In this document: piece by piece, positions 17,018 through 26,240 of the stretch
Position numbering within the stretch: position 1 is the stretch's first letter
Layout of the letters: each line of letters begins with the position of its first letter
Assembly: GCF_902141845.1 (NCBI RefSeq)
Contig: NZ_CABFPH010000004.1
Span: forward strand, 1 to 64,000
Length of the DNA stretch: 64,000 nucleotides
Source: Methylobacterium symbioticum
Lineage (GTDB): Bacteria > Pseudomonadota > Alphaproteobacteria > Rhizobiales > Beijerinckiaceae
Reading direction: 5' to 3'
Position numbers and translations under genes: made by a program
The notes under the pieces: generated by a model
Told to the model about the DNA's origin: nothing
The model's input: the letters and a program-made list of their open reading frames with translations, nothing else
The model's database searches: none

Positions 17018-17968
17018 TCAGCGGACGGGTGGCGACCAGATCGCGAGGGCGGTCGTGTCGACGGCGCGCGGCAGCAGCCCCTCGGACCGGAATGCATCGG
17101 CAATCACCTGCTGCTCGGCGAGGCCGTCGCGGGTGACAGGCTCGACCCGGTAGCTGCGATGCGCGTTCGCTCGGGCCACGACCTCGGCTTCGAGCTTCCA
17201 GAGCGGCGCCAGGCGCCCGGCAGCCTCGGCCGGGTTGGCCTTCACCCAGCTCCCGGCCTGGGCGAGCTTGGCGAAGAGCAGGCCGAGCACCGGACCGTTC
17301 GCCGCGACATAGGGGTCGGCCGCGAGGTAATAGCGCTTGTACAGCGACAGCCCGCGGCCATCGCGAAGGACACGCGCGCCCGCCTGCTGCTGTGCCGCCG
17401 TCAGGAACGGATCCCAGGCAGCCCAGGCCTCGACACCGCCGCTGGCCAGCGCGGCGCGTCCATCGGCCGGGGTCAGATAGGCGGGCACGATGTCCCGGAA
17501 GGACAGCCCGGCCTCCTTGAGAGCGGCGAGCACCAGAAAATGATTGCCCGCGCCTTTGGTCACCGCGACGCGCTTGCCCTTGAGGTCCGCGACGGTGCGC
17601 GCGGTGGAATCCGGTGGCACGACGATCGCCTGCGCCTCGGGCGATGGCGCTTCCTGGGCCAGATAGGTGATGCGGGCGCCGGCCGCCTGGGCGAAGACCG
17701 GCACCGTGTCGGCGACATCGGCCGAGACATCGATCTGCCCGGCGTTCAACGCTTCCATGATCGGCAGGCCGCTGGTGAATTCGTGCCAGGACAGGCCGGT
17801 GCCCTGCGCGGCCAGCGCCTGCTCCAGGCTCCCGTCCTGGCGCAGCAGCGCGATCAGAGTCGAGGAGCGCTGGTAACCGATGCGCAGCACCGGGGCGGCG
17901 CGGGCCGCGCGGCTCAAGAGGGCCGGAGCCGCGAGGCCCGCGAGTATGGTTCGGCGGGAGAAGGACAT
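17018..17968 (-). CDS. ssuA: ABC transporter substrate-binding protein, aliphatic sulfonate type (SsuA-like)
   Basis: 316 aa. ATG at 17968 with GAGGAG. A Tat-like N-terminus (SFSRRTILAGLAAPALL) directs periplasmic export. The periplasmic binding fold of the NitT/TauT/SsuA class shows in VLRIGYQRSSTL, the ALNAGQIDVSADVADTVPVFAQAAG segment and VADLKGKRVAVTKGAGNHFLV. SsuA-type proteins capture alkanesulfonates. It is the last gene of an operon whose order is binding protein (20939), permease, ATPase, this gene; two different binding proteins feeding one transporter would widen its substrate range. Confidence 0.85.
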   Translation of the reverse strand: MSFSRRTILAGLAAPALLSRAARAAPVLRIGYQRSSTLIALLRQDGSLEQALAAQGTGLSWHEFTSGLPIMEALNAGQIDVSADVADTVPVFAQAAGARITYLAQEAPSPEAQAIVVPPDSTARTVADLKGKRVAVTKGAGNHFLVLAALKEAGLSFRDIVPAYLTPADGRAALASGGVEAWAAWDPFLTAAQQQAGARVLRDGRGLSLYKRYYLAADPYVAANGPVLGLLFAKLAQAGSWVKANPAEAAGRLAPLWKLEAEVVARANAHRSYRVEPVTRDGLAEQQVIADAFRSEGLLPRAVDTTALAIWSPPVR

Positions 17969-18053
17969 CGGCTCCTCGAAATGGAACGGACGGACGATGT
18001 GAAAGGGCCCGCGCGGCGGCGCGGGCCCGGTGGCGTGGAGGGCGGAGCCGGGT

Positions 18054-18854
18054 TCAGCCCGGCTGACCGAGGATGCCCAAGATCTCGCGGCGCAGGCGGA
18101 CGAGCTCGGGGTCGTCGCGGTGGCGCGGGTAGGGCTGACCGACCCGGATGTCGGCCCGTATCGCGGCCGGGCGGTCGGAGAGCACGATCACCCGCTCGGC
18201 CAGCACCAGAGCCTCCTCCACATCGTGCGTGACGAGAAGCGCGCTGAACCGCGCCTCCTGCCAGAGGCGCAGGATCTCGGCCTGCATGGCGAGCCGGGTC
18301 AGCGCGTCGAGCTTGCCGAGCGGCTCGTCGAGGAGGAGGAGGCGCGGCTCGTTCACCAGGGCGCGGGCGAGCGCCGCGCGCTGGGCCATGCCGCCGGAGA
18401 GCTGGTGGGGATAGACCTCGGCGAAGCCGTCGAGCCCGACGCGGCGGAGCGCGGCATCGGCCCGCGACGCCCGCTCGCGGCCGAGCCCCCGGGCCTCGAG
18501 GCCGAGCGCCACGTTCCCGCGCACGGTGCGCCAGGGATAGAGCGTCGGGTCCTGGAAGACGAGGATCCGGGAGGGGTCGGGGCCCGCGACGCGGCTGCCG
18601 TCGACCGCGATGCGGCCCTCGTCCGGCGGCTCGAGGCCCGCCACGAGGCGCAGCAGGGTGGACTTGCCGCAGCCCGACGGCCCGAGCAGGGCGACGAAGC
18701 CGCCGGGCTCGACCGTGAGGCCGATCCGGTCGAGGACGGGCAGCGCCGTGCCGCGGATGTCGAAGGCGTGGCTCACGCCCTCGACCGTCAGGCGGGCGCC
18801 GCCCGCTCCGGCCGTGTCCCGGACGGCCGGACGTGCGCGTGTCGCCGCTACCAT
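18054..18854 (-). CDS. ssuB: ABC transporter ATP-binding protein (SsuB/TauB-like)
   Basis: 266 aa. ATG at 18854 overlaps the permease stop by seven bases, which implies translational coupling. The nucleotide-binding domain is complete: Walker A GPSGCGKST, Q-loop in LVFQDPTLYPW, signature LSGGMAQR, Walker B LLLLDEP and switch His in VTHDVEEAL. Sequence style and context fit the ATPase of sulfonate/taurine importers. It energises the permease at 18848-19846. Confidence 0.9.
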   Translation of the reverse strand: MVAATRARPAVRDTAGAGGARLTVEGVSHAFDIRGTALPVLDRIGLTVEPGGFVALLGPSGCGKSTLLRLVAGLEPPDEGRIAVDGSRVAGPDPSRILVFQDPTLYPWRTVRGNVALGLEARGLGRERASRADAALRRVGLDGFAEVYPHQLSGGMAQRAALARALVNEPRLLLLDEPLGKLDALTRLAMQAEILRLWQEARFSALLVTHDVEEALVLAERVIVLSDRPAAIRADIRVGQPYPRHRDDPELVRLRREILGILGQPG

Positions 18855-19846
18855 TGCACCAGCCCCTTCTGCCAGGAGAGCACGCGGTCGCGCAGGCGGA
18901 ACAGCAGGGTGATCAGCCCCGAGCACATCAGCGCCATCACGATCAGCGCCGCGTACAGGTTGGCGTAGGCCGCCCATCCTTGCGCCCATTGCAGGTACCA
19001 GCCGAGGCCGGACTTCACGCCGAGCATCTCGGCGACGACCAGCACCGCGAAGGAGCCGCCGAGCCCCATGAACAGGCCGACGAAGACGTGGGGCAGCGCC
19101 GCCGGGATCGCGACGCGGAGCACGAGGAAGCGCGGCGTGGCGCCGAGCGTGCGGGCCACGTCGAAATAGGCCTTGTTGACGCCGGCCACCCCCGACCAGG
19201 TCAGCACGGTGACGGGAAACCCGGTGGCGAGCGCGACCAGGAAGGTGCTGGCCGACCACGAGGACGGGAAGACGAAGAAGGCGAGCGGCAGCCAGGCGGT
19301 GGCCGGAAGCGGCCCGACGAAGCGCAGCACCGGATGCGCCCAATAGCCCACCGCCTTCGACCAGCCGATGGCGACGCCCGCCGCGAAACCGAGGGAGGCC
19401 CCGATCAGGTAGCCGCCGAGCAGCAGCTTCAGCGAGGCGAGGATGCTGCCCCCGAGCTTCGGCCAATCCTCCAGGAACACCTCCAGGATCGCCTGCGGCG
19501 GCGGGAAGAACGGCATCGGCAGGAGGCCGGACTTCGCGGTGACGAGCTCCCAGGCGAGGAAGGCGAGCGCCAGGGCCGTGAGCCACGGCGTCCAGTGGGA
19601 CAGGGCGGCGCCGATCCGGCCGAGCCGCCCGGCCAGGGCGGATGCGACCGGAAGCGCCAGAGCGAGGGCGAGCGCGGCGCCCGCGAAGGCGGCCGTGTAG
19701 GGGAAGTCGCCGTCCTCCGGCAGGAGGCGGGTCGCACCGGCGAGCGCGAGCCAGGCGGCGCCGGCCGCGAGGCCGCGCCACGGCAGCTGCGGGAGCCGGT
19801 GGGCCCCCTGCGGGGCCTCGCCCGCGACGCTGATGAGGCTTGCCAT
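18848..19846 (-). CDS. ssuC: ABC transporter permease (SsuC/TauC-like)
   Basis: 332 aa. An N-terminal hydrophobic extension of about 100 residues precedes the typical six-span BPD_transp_1 domain. The cytoplasmic EAA-type loop that meets the ATPase (ARTLGATPRFLVLRVAIPAALPHVFVG) is clear. The start codon lies ten bases after the upstream binding-protein stop. The extra N-terminal hydrophobic segments make it longer than standard SsuC (about 260 aa). It forms the inner-membrane channel of the importer. Confidence 0.88.
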   Translation of the reverse strand: MASLISVAGEAPQGAHRLPQLPWRGLAAGAAWLALAGATRLLPEDGDFPYTAAFAGAALALALALPVASALAGRLGRIGAALSHWTPWLTALALAFLAWELVTAKSGLLPMPFFPPPQAILEVFLEDWPKLGGSILASLKLLLGGYLIGASLGFAAGVAIGWSKAVGYWAHPVLRFVGPLPATAWLPLAFFVFPSSWSASTFLVALATGFPVTVLTWSGVAGVNKAYFDVARTLGATPRFLVLRVAIPAALPHVFVGLFMGLGGSFAVLVVAEMLGVKSGLGWYLQWAQGWAAYANLYAALIVMALMCSGLITLLFRLRDRVLSWQKGLVQW

Positions 19847-19856
19847 GCCGGTCCCT

Positions 19857-20939
19857 TCAGCTCAGCACGTCGGCGTAGACGCGCTCGGCGAACTTCGCCG
19901 TATCGGTGGTGCGCTTGAGGACGTTCACCTGCTTGAGCTCGTCCCCGTAGAGGATGAGCTGGCGCTTGAGGTCGGCCCCGACCGGGCGGTCGCCGTGGTG
20001 CTGGCTGCGCAGCATCGCGGCGAGATCCTCCACCGAGCCCTTGCCGCCGTAGCCGGAGAAGATCCGCGCGGCGTCCTCCGGGTTCTCGTGGACGCGGTGG
20101 CCGGCCTCGAGGATCGCGCGGGTCAGCGCGGTCGCCGCCGCGCGGTCGTTGCGGATCAGGCTGCCGCGCACGGCCACCACGCAGCAGGTGCGGTCGGCAT
20201 AGGCGCCCGACAGGTTCGTGGCGACCTCCGCGAAACGCGGGTCCTTCAGCCAGATCCAGGTGCGCGGGTCGGCATCGGCAAGGGCCTGCGCCTCGCCCTT
20301 CTCCACCGCGAGATTGAGGAGGTCGGCCGGGTATTGCCGCCACTCGACGCCGCTCTCGGGATCGATCCCGGCCTTCGCCAGGAGCAGGCCAAAGAAGTTC
20401 TTGGCCGGGCTCGCATGGTCGCTGATCGCGATGGTCTTGCCCTTGAGGGCCGCGATCTCCGTGATGCCGGCCGACTTCGCCCCGAGCAGCCGCAGGCAGC
20501 CGCCGTGCAGGCCGGCGGTGATCTTCACGTCGAAGCCCTGCTCAAGCGGTTTCAGCCAGCGCAGAGCCATGCCGATGCCGGCATCGGCCTTGCCGGTGGC
20601 GATCGCCTCGAGCAGCGCCTCGGTCGAGCCGCCGAAATTGACGAATTCCACGTCGAGCCCGTGAGCCGCGAAGATGCCGCGCTCCTTGGCGAGCGGCGCC
20701 GCCGCGGTGCAGATCGCGGTGGCGTTCCAGGCGAGCTTGATCGGCTTCAGCGGCCCGGCGGGCCCCTCCGCGGCGGCCGGACGGCAGAGCGGGCCGGGAT
20801 CGAAGGGGGCGGCGGGGCCGGGTCCCCAGGCGCGGCCCGCGCTCACGCCGAACAGGGGCAGCGCCGCCGCGGCCGCGCCCGCGCTCAGCAGGAACCGGCG
20901 CGACGGCTGGAGGCCGGGGCGCCGAGGCACGTCAGTCAT
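19857..20939 (-). CDS. ABC transporter substrate-binding protein (NitT/TauT family)
   Basis: 360 aa. The ATG at 20939 has GGAGA upstream. A Tat-type leader (SRRFLLSAGAAAAALPLFGVSAG) precedes a bilobed binding domain: IKLAWNATAICTAAAPLAKERGI-like lobe I, GGSTEALLEAIATGKADAGIGMAL, and IAALKGKTIAISDH. This family binds sulfonates, nitrate, taurine or related oxyanions. First gene of the minus-strand operon with permease, ATPase and the SsuA-like gene. A motif shared with the 28005 operon lies about 155 bp upstream. Confidence 0.85.
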   Translation of the reverse strand: MTDVPRRPGLQPSRRFLLSAGAAAAALPLFGVSAGRAWGPGPAAPFDPGPLCRPAAAEGPAGPLKPIKLAWNATAICTAAAPLAKERGIFAAHGLDVEFVNFGGSTEALLEAIATGKADAGIGMALRWLKPLEQGFDVKITAGLHGGCLRLLGAKSAGITEIAALKGKTIAISDHASPAKNFFGLLLAKAGIDPESGVEWRQYPADLLNLAVEKGEAQALADADPRTWIWLKDPRFAEVATNLSGAYADRTCCVVAVRGSLIRNDRAAATALTRAILEAGHRVHENPEDAARIFSGYGGKGSVEDLAAMLRSQHHGDRPVGADLKRQLILYGDELKQVNVLKRTTDTAKFAERVYADVLS

Positions 20940-21430
20940 GGTGGTCTCCAGGTGCCGCGCCACGCGCGGCGGGTCGCACGGACGAACGACGCGCGCGCAA
21001 CGGTCCGATGACTGGGACGGCGCACTGGCGGCGTTCGGGAAGCGGCTTTCTGGTGAAGCCGATGTATTCAGTCTTCAATCACGCGGCCGCGATGTCAACG
21101 AAAGCGTATTCTCATTGTCGAGCCCATTCGGAGACAGCGCGATCGCGATGAACGCGCCTGCGAGAAGGTTCTCGCGGCACGGCATGACAGCGCAATCTCG
21201 GATCCCCCGCCACACGGAGGCCCTTTTTCCAGAGACGACGGACGATAATGTGCGCCCCTCGGAGCCGGCACCGCAGGTTTGTTCCGCTCCATCGCGCGAA
21301 AACAGCGAGACTGTCCTCTCGGCGAGCGGATCTTTGGAACTCTGGTTCGTTGACGGGCCGCCGGTCCGGCCCGACCCTTAGGGCGTGGCGCCCGGATCCC
21401 ACCGCGGCGGCCCCTCCCTATCAGAGTCCG
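20940..21430. other. Divergent promoter region of the organosulfur cluster
   Basis: The gap lies between the minus-strand uptake operon and the plus-strand flavoenzyme operon. It contains the shared GTCAACGAAAGC element (21094-21112) and an AT-richer stretch around 21060-21125. No gene is supported inside. Confidence 0.5.
21094..21112 (-). promoter_or_regulatory. Candidate regulator site, copy 1 (GTCAACGAAAGC-N3-TTCT)
   Basis: On the plus strand the site reads GTCAACGAAAGC, three bases, then TTCT. The same pattern occurs at 28205-28223 upstream of the other minus-strand uptake operon. In the minus direction it gives GCTTTCGTTGAC, whose TTGACA resembles a -35 element. An activator of the LysR type (CysB/Cbl/SsuR class) overlapping -35 is a reasonable guess; the regulator is not encoded nearby. 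Confidence 0.45.
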
Positions 21431-22576
21431 ATGACCGTCGCCGTTCCGCCGCCCGATCCTGCCCGCGCGCTCGCCGAGGACTTCGCCGCCCGAGCCGCCG
21501 GCTACGACCGCGACGGCGCCTTCCCGCACGCGAACCTCGCGGCCCTGCGCGCAGCCGGGCTCCTCGCCCTGACGGTGCCGCTCCGGCTCGGCGGCGGCGG
21601 TGCGGGGCTCGCGCGCGCCGCCGCTCTGGTCGGGACGATCGGCGCGGGCGAGCCGGCCACCGCCCTCGTCCTGGCGATGACGCTGCTCCAGCACGGGCTG
21701 ATCCACCGGGACGGCTCGCCCTGGCCGCGCGCCATCTCGGACGCGGTCGGCCGCGACGCGGCAGCGCGGGGCGCGCTGATCAACGCCCTGCGGGTCGAGC
21801 CCGAGCTCGGCACCCCGGCCCGCGGGGGACTGCCCGCGACGATCGCCCGACGTGACGGCGAAGGCTGGCGCGTCTCGGGCCGCAAGATCTACGCGACCGG
21901 GGCGCCGGGTCTCGCCTATGGCGTCGTGTTCGTGCGCACGGACGAGCCCGAGGTGCGGACCGGCTCGATGCTCGTGCCTTTCGGCGCGCCGGGCATCCGG
22001 ATCGAGGAGACCTGGGACCACCTCGGCCTGCGCGCCTCGGGCAGCCACGACGTGGTCTTCGAGGACGTCGCCGTGCCCGGATCCCACGCCGTGGACCTGC
22101 GGCCGCCCGCCGGCTGGCAGGTGCCCGACCCGTTGCAGCAGGCGTGGAGCTGCGCGTTGCTGGCCGCGCTCTACGACGGCGTGGCGCGGGCCGCGCAGAG
22201 CTGGCTCGTGGCCTTCCTGCGCGAACGGAGGCCGGGCAGCCTCGGCGCGCCGCTCGCGAGCCTGCCGCGCGTCCACGAGGCGGTGGGCGAGAACGAGCGC
22301 CTGCTCGCGGTCAACGCGCGGCTGATCGCGGGCCTCGCCGCCGAAACCGATGCCGGACGCGTGCCCGCTCCGCGCGAGGCCGGCTTCGTGAAGGTCACCG
22401 TCTCGGAGAACGCGATCGAGCTGGTGCAGCGCGCGGCCGAACTCTGCGGAAACGCCGCGCTCTCCCGAAAGAACCCGCTGGAGCGCCACCTGCGCGACGT
22501 GCTCTGCGCCCGCATCCACTGGCCGCAGGGCGATGCCGTGCGCTCCGCCGCCGGCCGCGCCGCCCTCGGCCTTTGA
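21431..22576 (+). CDS. Acyl-CoA dehydrogenase-like flavoprotein (SfnB/DszC-type)
   Basis: 381 aa. ATG at 21431. The three-domain ACAD fold is visible: an N-terminal helical part (LAEDFAARAAGYDRDGAFP), the beta domain around GWRVSGRKIYATGAPG, and a C-terminal helical part ending ERHLRDVLCARIHWPQGD. The latter resembles SfnB and DszC, FMN-dependent relatives that act on sulfur compounds rather than acyl-CoAs. The next gene is an SsuD-like monooxygenase, so oxidative release of sulfite from organosulfur compounds is the inferred role. First gene of a four-gene operon. Confidence 0.82.
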   Translation: MTVAVPPPDPARALAEDFAARAAGYDRDGAFPHANLAALRAAGLLALTVPLRLGGGGAGLARAAALVGTIGAGEPATALVLAMTLLQHGLIHRDGSPWPRAISDAVGRDAAARGALINALRVEPELGTPARGGLPATIARRDGEGWRVSGRKIYATGAPGLAYGVVFVRTDEPEVRTGSMLVPFGAPGIRIEETWDHLGLRASGSHDVVFEDVAVPGSHAVDLRPPAGWQVPDPLQQAWSCALLAALYDGVARAAQSWLVAFLRERRPGSLGAPLASLPRVHEAVGENERLLAVNARLIAGLAAETDAGRVPAPREAGFVKVTVSENAIELVQRAAELCGNAALSRKNPLERHLRDVLCARIHWPQGDAVRSAAGRAALGL

Positions 22577-22595
22577 GTCCTCCGGAGATGACCCC

Positions 22596-23693
22596 ATGAG
22601 CCTGCTGCATCCCGAACAGGCCGAGTTCATCGGCTTCGTCGCCCCGCGCGAGGTCTCGGAGACACACGCCGCGCGAGGGCCCGCCATCGACCGCGGCTAC
22701 CTGCGTCTGCTCGCACAGGCGCATGAATGGGGCGGCTTCGACCGCGTGCTCGTCGCCGCCTACGCGACGGCGCCGGATCCGCTGCTCGTCGCCGCGCAGG
22801 TCGCCGCGGTGACGGAGCGGATCGGCCTGATGATCGCCCACCGCACGGGCTTCGTCGCGCCAACGGTCGCCGCGCGCCAGTTCGCGACTCTCGACCAGCT
22901 CACGGGCGGCCGTGTCGCGATCCACGCGATCAGCGGCGGCGACGACCGCGACCTCGCGAAGGACGGCGATCATCTGACGAAGGACGCGCGCTACGCCCGC
23001 ACGCAGGAATTCCTCGACATCGTCCGCCTGTCCTGGACCTCGCAAACGCCCTTCGACTACGCGGGCGCGCATTACCGGGTCGCGGGCGGCTTCTCGGAGG
23101 TGCGGCCCGTCACGCAGATCCCGGTCTATTTCGGCGGCGCCTCACCGGCCGCCCTCGCGGTTGCCGGGCGCCATGCCGACACCTACGCGCTCTGGGGCGA
23201 GACGCAGGATCAGGTGCGCGAGCTGATCGGCCGCGTACGGGCCGCGGCGGCCCCGCACGGGCGGTCGCCCCGTTTCAGCCTCTCGGTGCGCCCGATCCTC
23301 GCCGAGACCGAGGAGCGGGCCTGGACGCGGGCGGAGGCGATCCTCGCTCAGACGCGGGCGCAGCGGGCGGCCCAGGGCCTCGGCCCCGCGGCGCGCCCGC
23401 AGAACGAGGGCTCGCGCCGCCTCCTGGCAGCCGCCGCCGCGGGGCCACGCCTCGACAAGCGCCTCTACACGGCGATCGCCGCCGAGACCGGCGCGGCGGG
23501 GAATTCCACCGCCCTCGTCGGCACGCCCGAGCAGGTGGCGGACGCCCTCCTCGACTACCACGCCCTCGGGGTGCGCACCTTCCTGATCCGCGGCTTCGAT
23601 CCGCTGGAGGACGCCCTGCATTACGGGCGCGCGCTGCTGCCGGCCTTCAAGGACCTCCTCGCCCGCCGCGGCAACGCGGCGGAGGCCGCCTGA
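22596..23693 (+). CDS. LLM-class FMN-dependent monooxygenase (SsuD-like)
   Basis: 365 aa. ATG at 22596 with CGGAG. It is a bacterial luciferase-like TIM barrel. The segments AHRTGFVAPTVAARQFATLDQLTGGR and HAISGGDDRDLAKDGDHL-type are characteristic of the alkanesulfonate monooxygenase group, and the late TALVGTPEQVADALLDYHALGV block is shared. SsuD-type enzymes use reduced flavin and oxygen to split alkanesulfonates into aldehyde and sulfite. No flavin reductase is adjacent. Its stop overlaps the start of the next gene (ATGA). Confidence 0.87.
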   Translation: MSLLHPEQAEFIGFVAPREVSETHAARGPAIDRGYLRLLAQAHEWGGFDRVLVAAYATAPDPLLVAAQVAAVTERIGLMIAHRTGFVAPTVAARQFATLDQLTGGRVAIHAISGGDDRDLAKDGDHLTKDARYARTQEFLDIVRLSWTSQTPFDYAGAHYRVAGGFSEVRPVTQIPVYFGGASPAALAVAGRHADTYALWGETQDQVRELIGRVRAAAAPHGRSPRFSLSVRPILAETEERAWTRAEAILAQTRAQRAAQGLGPAARPQNEGSRRLLAAAAAGPRLDKRLYTAIAAETGAAGNSTALVGTPEQVADALLDYHALGVRTFLIRGFDPLEDALHYGRALLPAFKDLLARRGNAAEAA

Positions 23694-24631
23694 TGCGCGC
23701 GCTCGTCCTTTCGCTGCTGGCTCTCCTCACCGTCGCGCCGGCCTTCGCCGAAACGGTGCTGCGGGTCGGCGATCAGCGTGGCAATGCCCGCGCCCTGATG
23801 GAGGCGGCGGGCGTGCTCGACGGCTTGCCCTACCGGCTCGAATGGAGCGAGTTTCCGGCTGCGGCGCCCCTCCTCGAGGCGCTCAATGCCGGTGCGATCG
23901 ACGCGGGCGGGGTGGGCGACGCGCCCTTCACCTTCGCGGCCGCCGCCGGGGTGCCCGTGAAGGCGTTCCTGGCCTTCCGCAACCGTCAGGACGGGCTGGC
24001 GATTCTTGTCCGGCCGGATTCGCCCATCCGGCGCGTTCAGGACCTGAAGGACAAGCGCATCGCCACCAACCGCGGCTCGATCGGGCATCAGATCGTGCTG
24101 GCCGCCCTCGAAGAGGCGGGGCTGCCCGCCGACAGCGTGCGCTTCCACTTCCTGCCGCCCGCCGACGCCAAGCTCGCCCTCGCGGCAGGCGCCGTCGACG
24201 CCTGGTCGACCTGGGAGCCCTACACCTCGGCGGCCGAGCTCGCGGGCCTCGTGCGCGTGGTGCGCGACGGCAACGGCATCACGCCGGGTCTGAGCTTCGC
24301 GGTGGCGAGCGACTCAGCGCTCAAGACGAAGCGCGCGCTGCTCGCCGATTATGCGAGCCGCCTCGCCCGGGCGCGAGCCTGGGCGCTCAAGGATCCGGCG
24401 CCCTACGCGGCCGTTTGGTCGGCCTTGATCGGATTGCCCGAGGCGGTGCCGCTGCGCTGGTTCGGGCGGGCGCAGTACCGCACCGTGGCGATCGATGCCG
24501 CGGTGATCGCCGACGAGCAGCGCATCATCGATCTCTATGTCCGCGCCGGGCTGATCCCGCAGGCCCGCGCGCCACGGGCCGAGACCATCCTCGACCCTTC
24601 GTTTTCGGAAGCGCTGGCGGCCGTGCGATGA
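23693..24631 (+). CDS. ABC transporter substrate-binding protein (SsuA-like)
   Basis: 312 aa. ATG at 23693 overlaps the monooxygenase stop. A signal peptide (MRALVLSLLALLTVAPAFA) is followed by a periplasmic binding domain with LLEALNAGAIDAGGVGDAPFTFAA-type and VQDLKDKRIATNRGSIGHQ-type segments, as in aliphatic sulfonate binding proteins. No permease or ATPase is in its own operon, so it probably delivers substrate to one of the two flanking minus-strand transporters. The next gene starts before its stop. Confidence 0.85.
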   Translation: MRALVLSLLALLTVAPAFAETVLRVGDQRGNARALMEAAGVLDGLPYRLEWSEFPAAAPLLEALNAGAIDAGGVGDAPFTFAAAAGVPVKAFLAFRNRQDGLAILVRPDSPIRRVQDLKDKRIATNRGSIGHQIVLAALEEAGLPADSVRFHFLPPADAKLALAAGAVDAWSTWEPYTSAAELAGLVRVVRDGNGITPGLSFAVASDSALKTKRALLADYASRLARARAWALKDPAPYAAVWSALIGLPEAVPLRWFGRAQYRTVAIDAAVIADEQRIIDLYVRAGLIPQARAPRAETILDPSFSEALAAVR

Positions 24632-24651
24632 TGCGGCCGGAGGAACGCGAC

Positions 24652-25188
24652 ATGCACGACAGCGGCGACGGCCACAGCCACCACGGTCACGACCACAGCC
24701 ACGACCATGGCCACGGGCATGACGCCCCTGACGAGCGCTGGAAGCACGACGGGGTGCGGGTGATCCCGGGCGACCGGCTCGACCCCAACACCGCCCAGAC
24801 GCCGGGGATGTTCCGGCAGGCGGCCATCAACGCCGCCCGCGTCGGCGCCCAGAAGATCTGGGCCGGCACCGTGGCCATCGCGCCCGACGCCAAAACCGGC
24901 GTGCACCATCACGGCGCCCTGGAGAGCGTGATCTACGTGGTCTCCGGCCGCGCCCGCATGCGCTGGGGCGAGCGGCTCGAATACGTGGCCGAGGCGGGGC
25001 CGGGCGACTTCATCTTCGTGCCCCCTTACGTCCCCCATCAGGAGATCAACGCCTCCACCGACGAGCCCCTGCACTGCGTCCTGGTGCGCTCCGACAACGA
25101 GGCCGTCGTCGTCAACCTGCCCGATGTCGCCGCCGCGGAGGCGCCCGAGACCGTCTACTGGGTCGATCCCATCCACAAGCATCCGTGA
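24652..25188 (+). CDS. Cupin protein with His-rich N-terminus
   Basis: 178 aa from ATG 24652, which has CGGAGG upstream; ATGs at 24628 and 24631 overlap the previous stop and are alternatives. The N-terminus is a His/Asp run (HSHHGHDHSHDHGHGHD) likely to bind nickel, zinc or iron. A single cupin follows, with both metal motifs intact: HHHGALE-x6-G and PPYVPHQEIN. Fourth gene of the organosulfur operon. It may be a metal-dependent dioxygenase, lyase or sensor for a sulfur compound; the activity is not assigned. Confidence 0.82.
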   Translation: MHDSGDGHSHHGHDHSHDHGHGHDAPDERWKHDGVRVIPGDRLDPNTAQTPGMFRQAAINAARVGAQKIWAGTVAIAPDAKTGVHHHGALESVIYVVSGRARMRWGERLEYVAEAGPGDFIFVPPYVPHQEINASTDEPLHCVLVRSDNEAVVVNLPDVAAAEAPETVYWVDPIHKHP

Positions 25189-25214
25189 GACGCGGGCGCG
25201 CGCAGGCATGAGGC

Positions 25215-25240
25215 GGGGCCGCCTGCGTCTCGGCGGCCCC
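25215..25240. terminator. Hairpin between convergent operons
   Basis: Arms GGGGCCGCC (25215-25223) and GGCGGCCCC (25232-25240) pair perfectly around an eight-base loop, 27 bp after the cupin stop and 116 bp from the convergent ATPase gene end. No T-run follows on either strand. It may serve both directions. Confidence 0.4.
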
Positions 25241-25355
25241 CACGCGTCCGGCCGGCCTCCACACCGCGGGGTGGCGCGATCCGGCCGGGCGGATGCGAAC
25301 GTCGAGCGCGGGACGCATCTCGCCAGGAGCCTGGAGGCCGCGACGCTCGACGCCT

Positions 25356-26240
25356 TTACCACCAGTTGGCACGGCCCTCCGGCGTGAGGTCGCGCCGGGT
25401 CTCGACCGGGCGGAGCGACCGATCGAGGGCAGCCAGCACCCGGCGCACCGCCTCCTCGTAGCCGGCCGCCGCCGGCGCGCGCGGCCGGGCGACCTCGACC
25501 GCGACGGTCTCGTCGAGACGGCCGGGCCGCGGTCGCATCACCACGACCCGGTCGGCCAGGGTCACGGCCTCGCCGACATCGTGCGTCACGATCAGGATCG
25601 TGGGCTTGGCCTCGGCCCAGAGGTCGAGGAGTTGCTCGTGCAGCCCCTTCCGCGTGAAGGCGTCGAGCGCCGAGAAGGGCTCGTCCAGAAGCAGCACGCG
25701 TGGGCCCGCCACGAAGGCGCGGGCGATGGCAACCCGCTGCTGCTGGCCGCCGGACAAGTCCCGCGGCCAGCGGTGGGACTGCTCGGCGAGGCCGACGCGC
25801 TCGAGGGCGGCGGCGACCCGTGCCCGGCGCTCGGCCCGCCGCAGATCGGCGAGACCGAAGCCGACATTGCCCGCGACGTCGAGCCAGGGCAGGAGCCGCG
25901 GCTCCTGAAAGACCACGCCAACGGCGGGATGCGGTCCGCGGATCGTCTCGCCATCGACCTGCACGGCACCGCGGCTCGCCTGATCGAGACCGGCGATCAG
26001 CCGCAGCAGCGTCGTCTTCCCGCAGCCCGAGCCGCCGATCAGCGCGACGATCTCCCCCTGCCGCACCTTCAGGTCGATGCCGGCCAGCGCCTCGGTGCCG
26101 TCCGCATAGGTCTTCGAGAGATCGTTGACGATGAGCACGGGCGTCTCTTGCTGGGCAATCCTTCGCACGACCGGGGCGTTCGGCTCGAGACGCGGGACCT
26201 CGGCGGGCTCGGCGTCCCGCCCGGGCTGTGCGGCCGTCAC
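25356..26240 (-). CDS. ABC transporter ATP-binding protein (SsuB/TauB-like)
   Basis: 294 aa from the GTG at 26240, which overlaps the permease stop as GTGA. A 38-residue leader precedes the domain beginning VLIVNDLSKTYADG. Walker A GGSGCGKTT, Q-loop VVFQEPRLLPW, signature LSGGQQQR, Walker B LLLDEPFSALD and switch VTHDVGEAV are intact. The C-terminal extension (DRSLRPVETRRDLTPEGRAN) is typical of SsuB-like proteins. Last gene of the second uptake operon. Confidence 0.88.
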   Translation of the reverse strand: MTAAQPGRDAEPAEVPRLEPNAPVVRRIAQQETPVLIVNDLSKTYADGTEALAGIDLKVRQGEIVALIGGSGCGKTTLLRLIAGLDQASRGAVQVDGETIRGPHPAVGVVFQEPRLLPWLDVAGNVGFGLADLRRAERRARVAAALERVGLAEQSHRWPRDLSGGQQQRVAIARAFVAGPRVLLLDEPFSALDAFTRKGLHEQLLDLWAEAKPTILIVTHDVGEAVTLADRVVVMRPRPGRLDETVAVEVARPRAPAAAGYEEAVRRVLAALDRSLRPVETRRDLTPEGRANWW

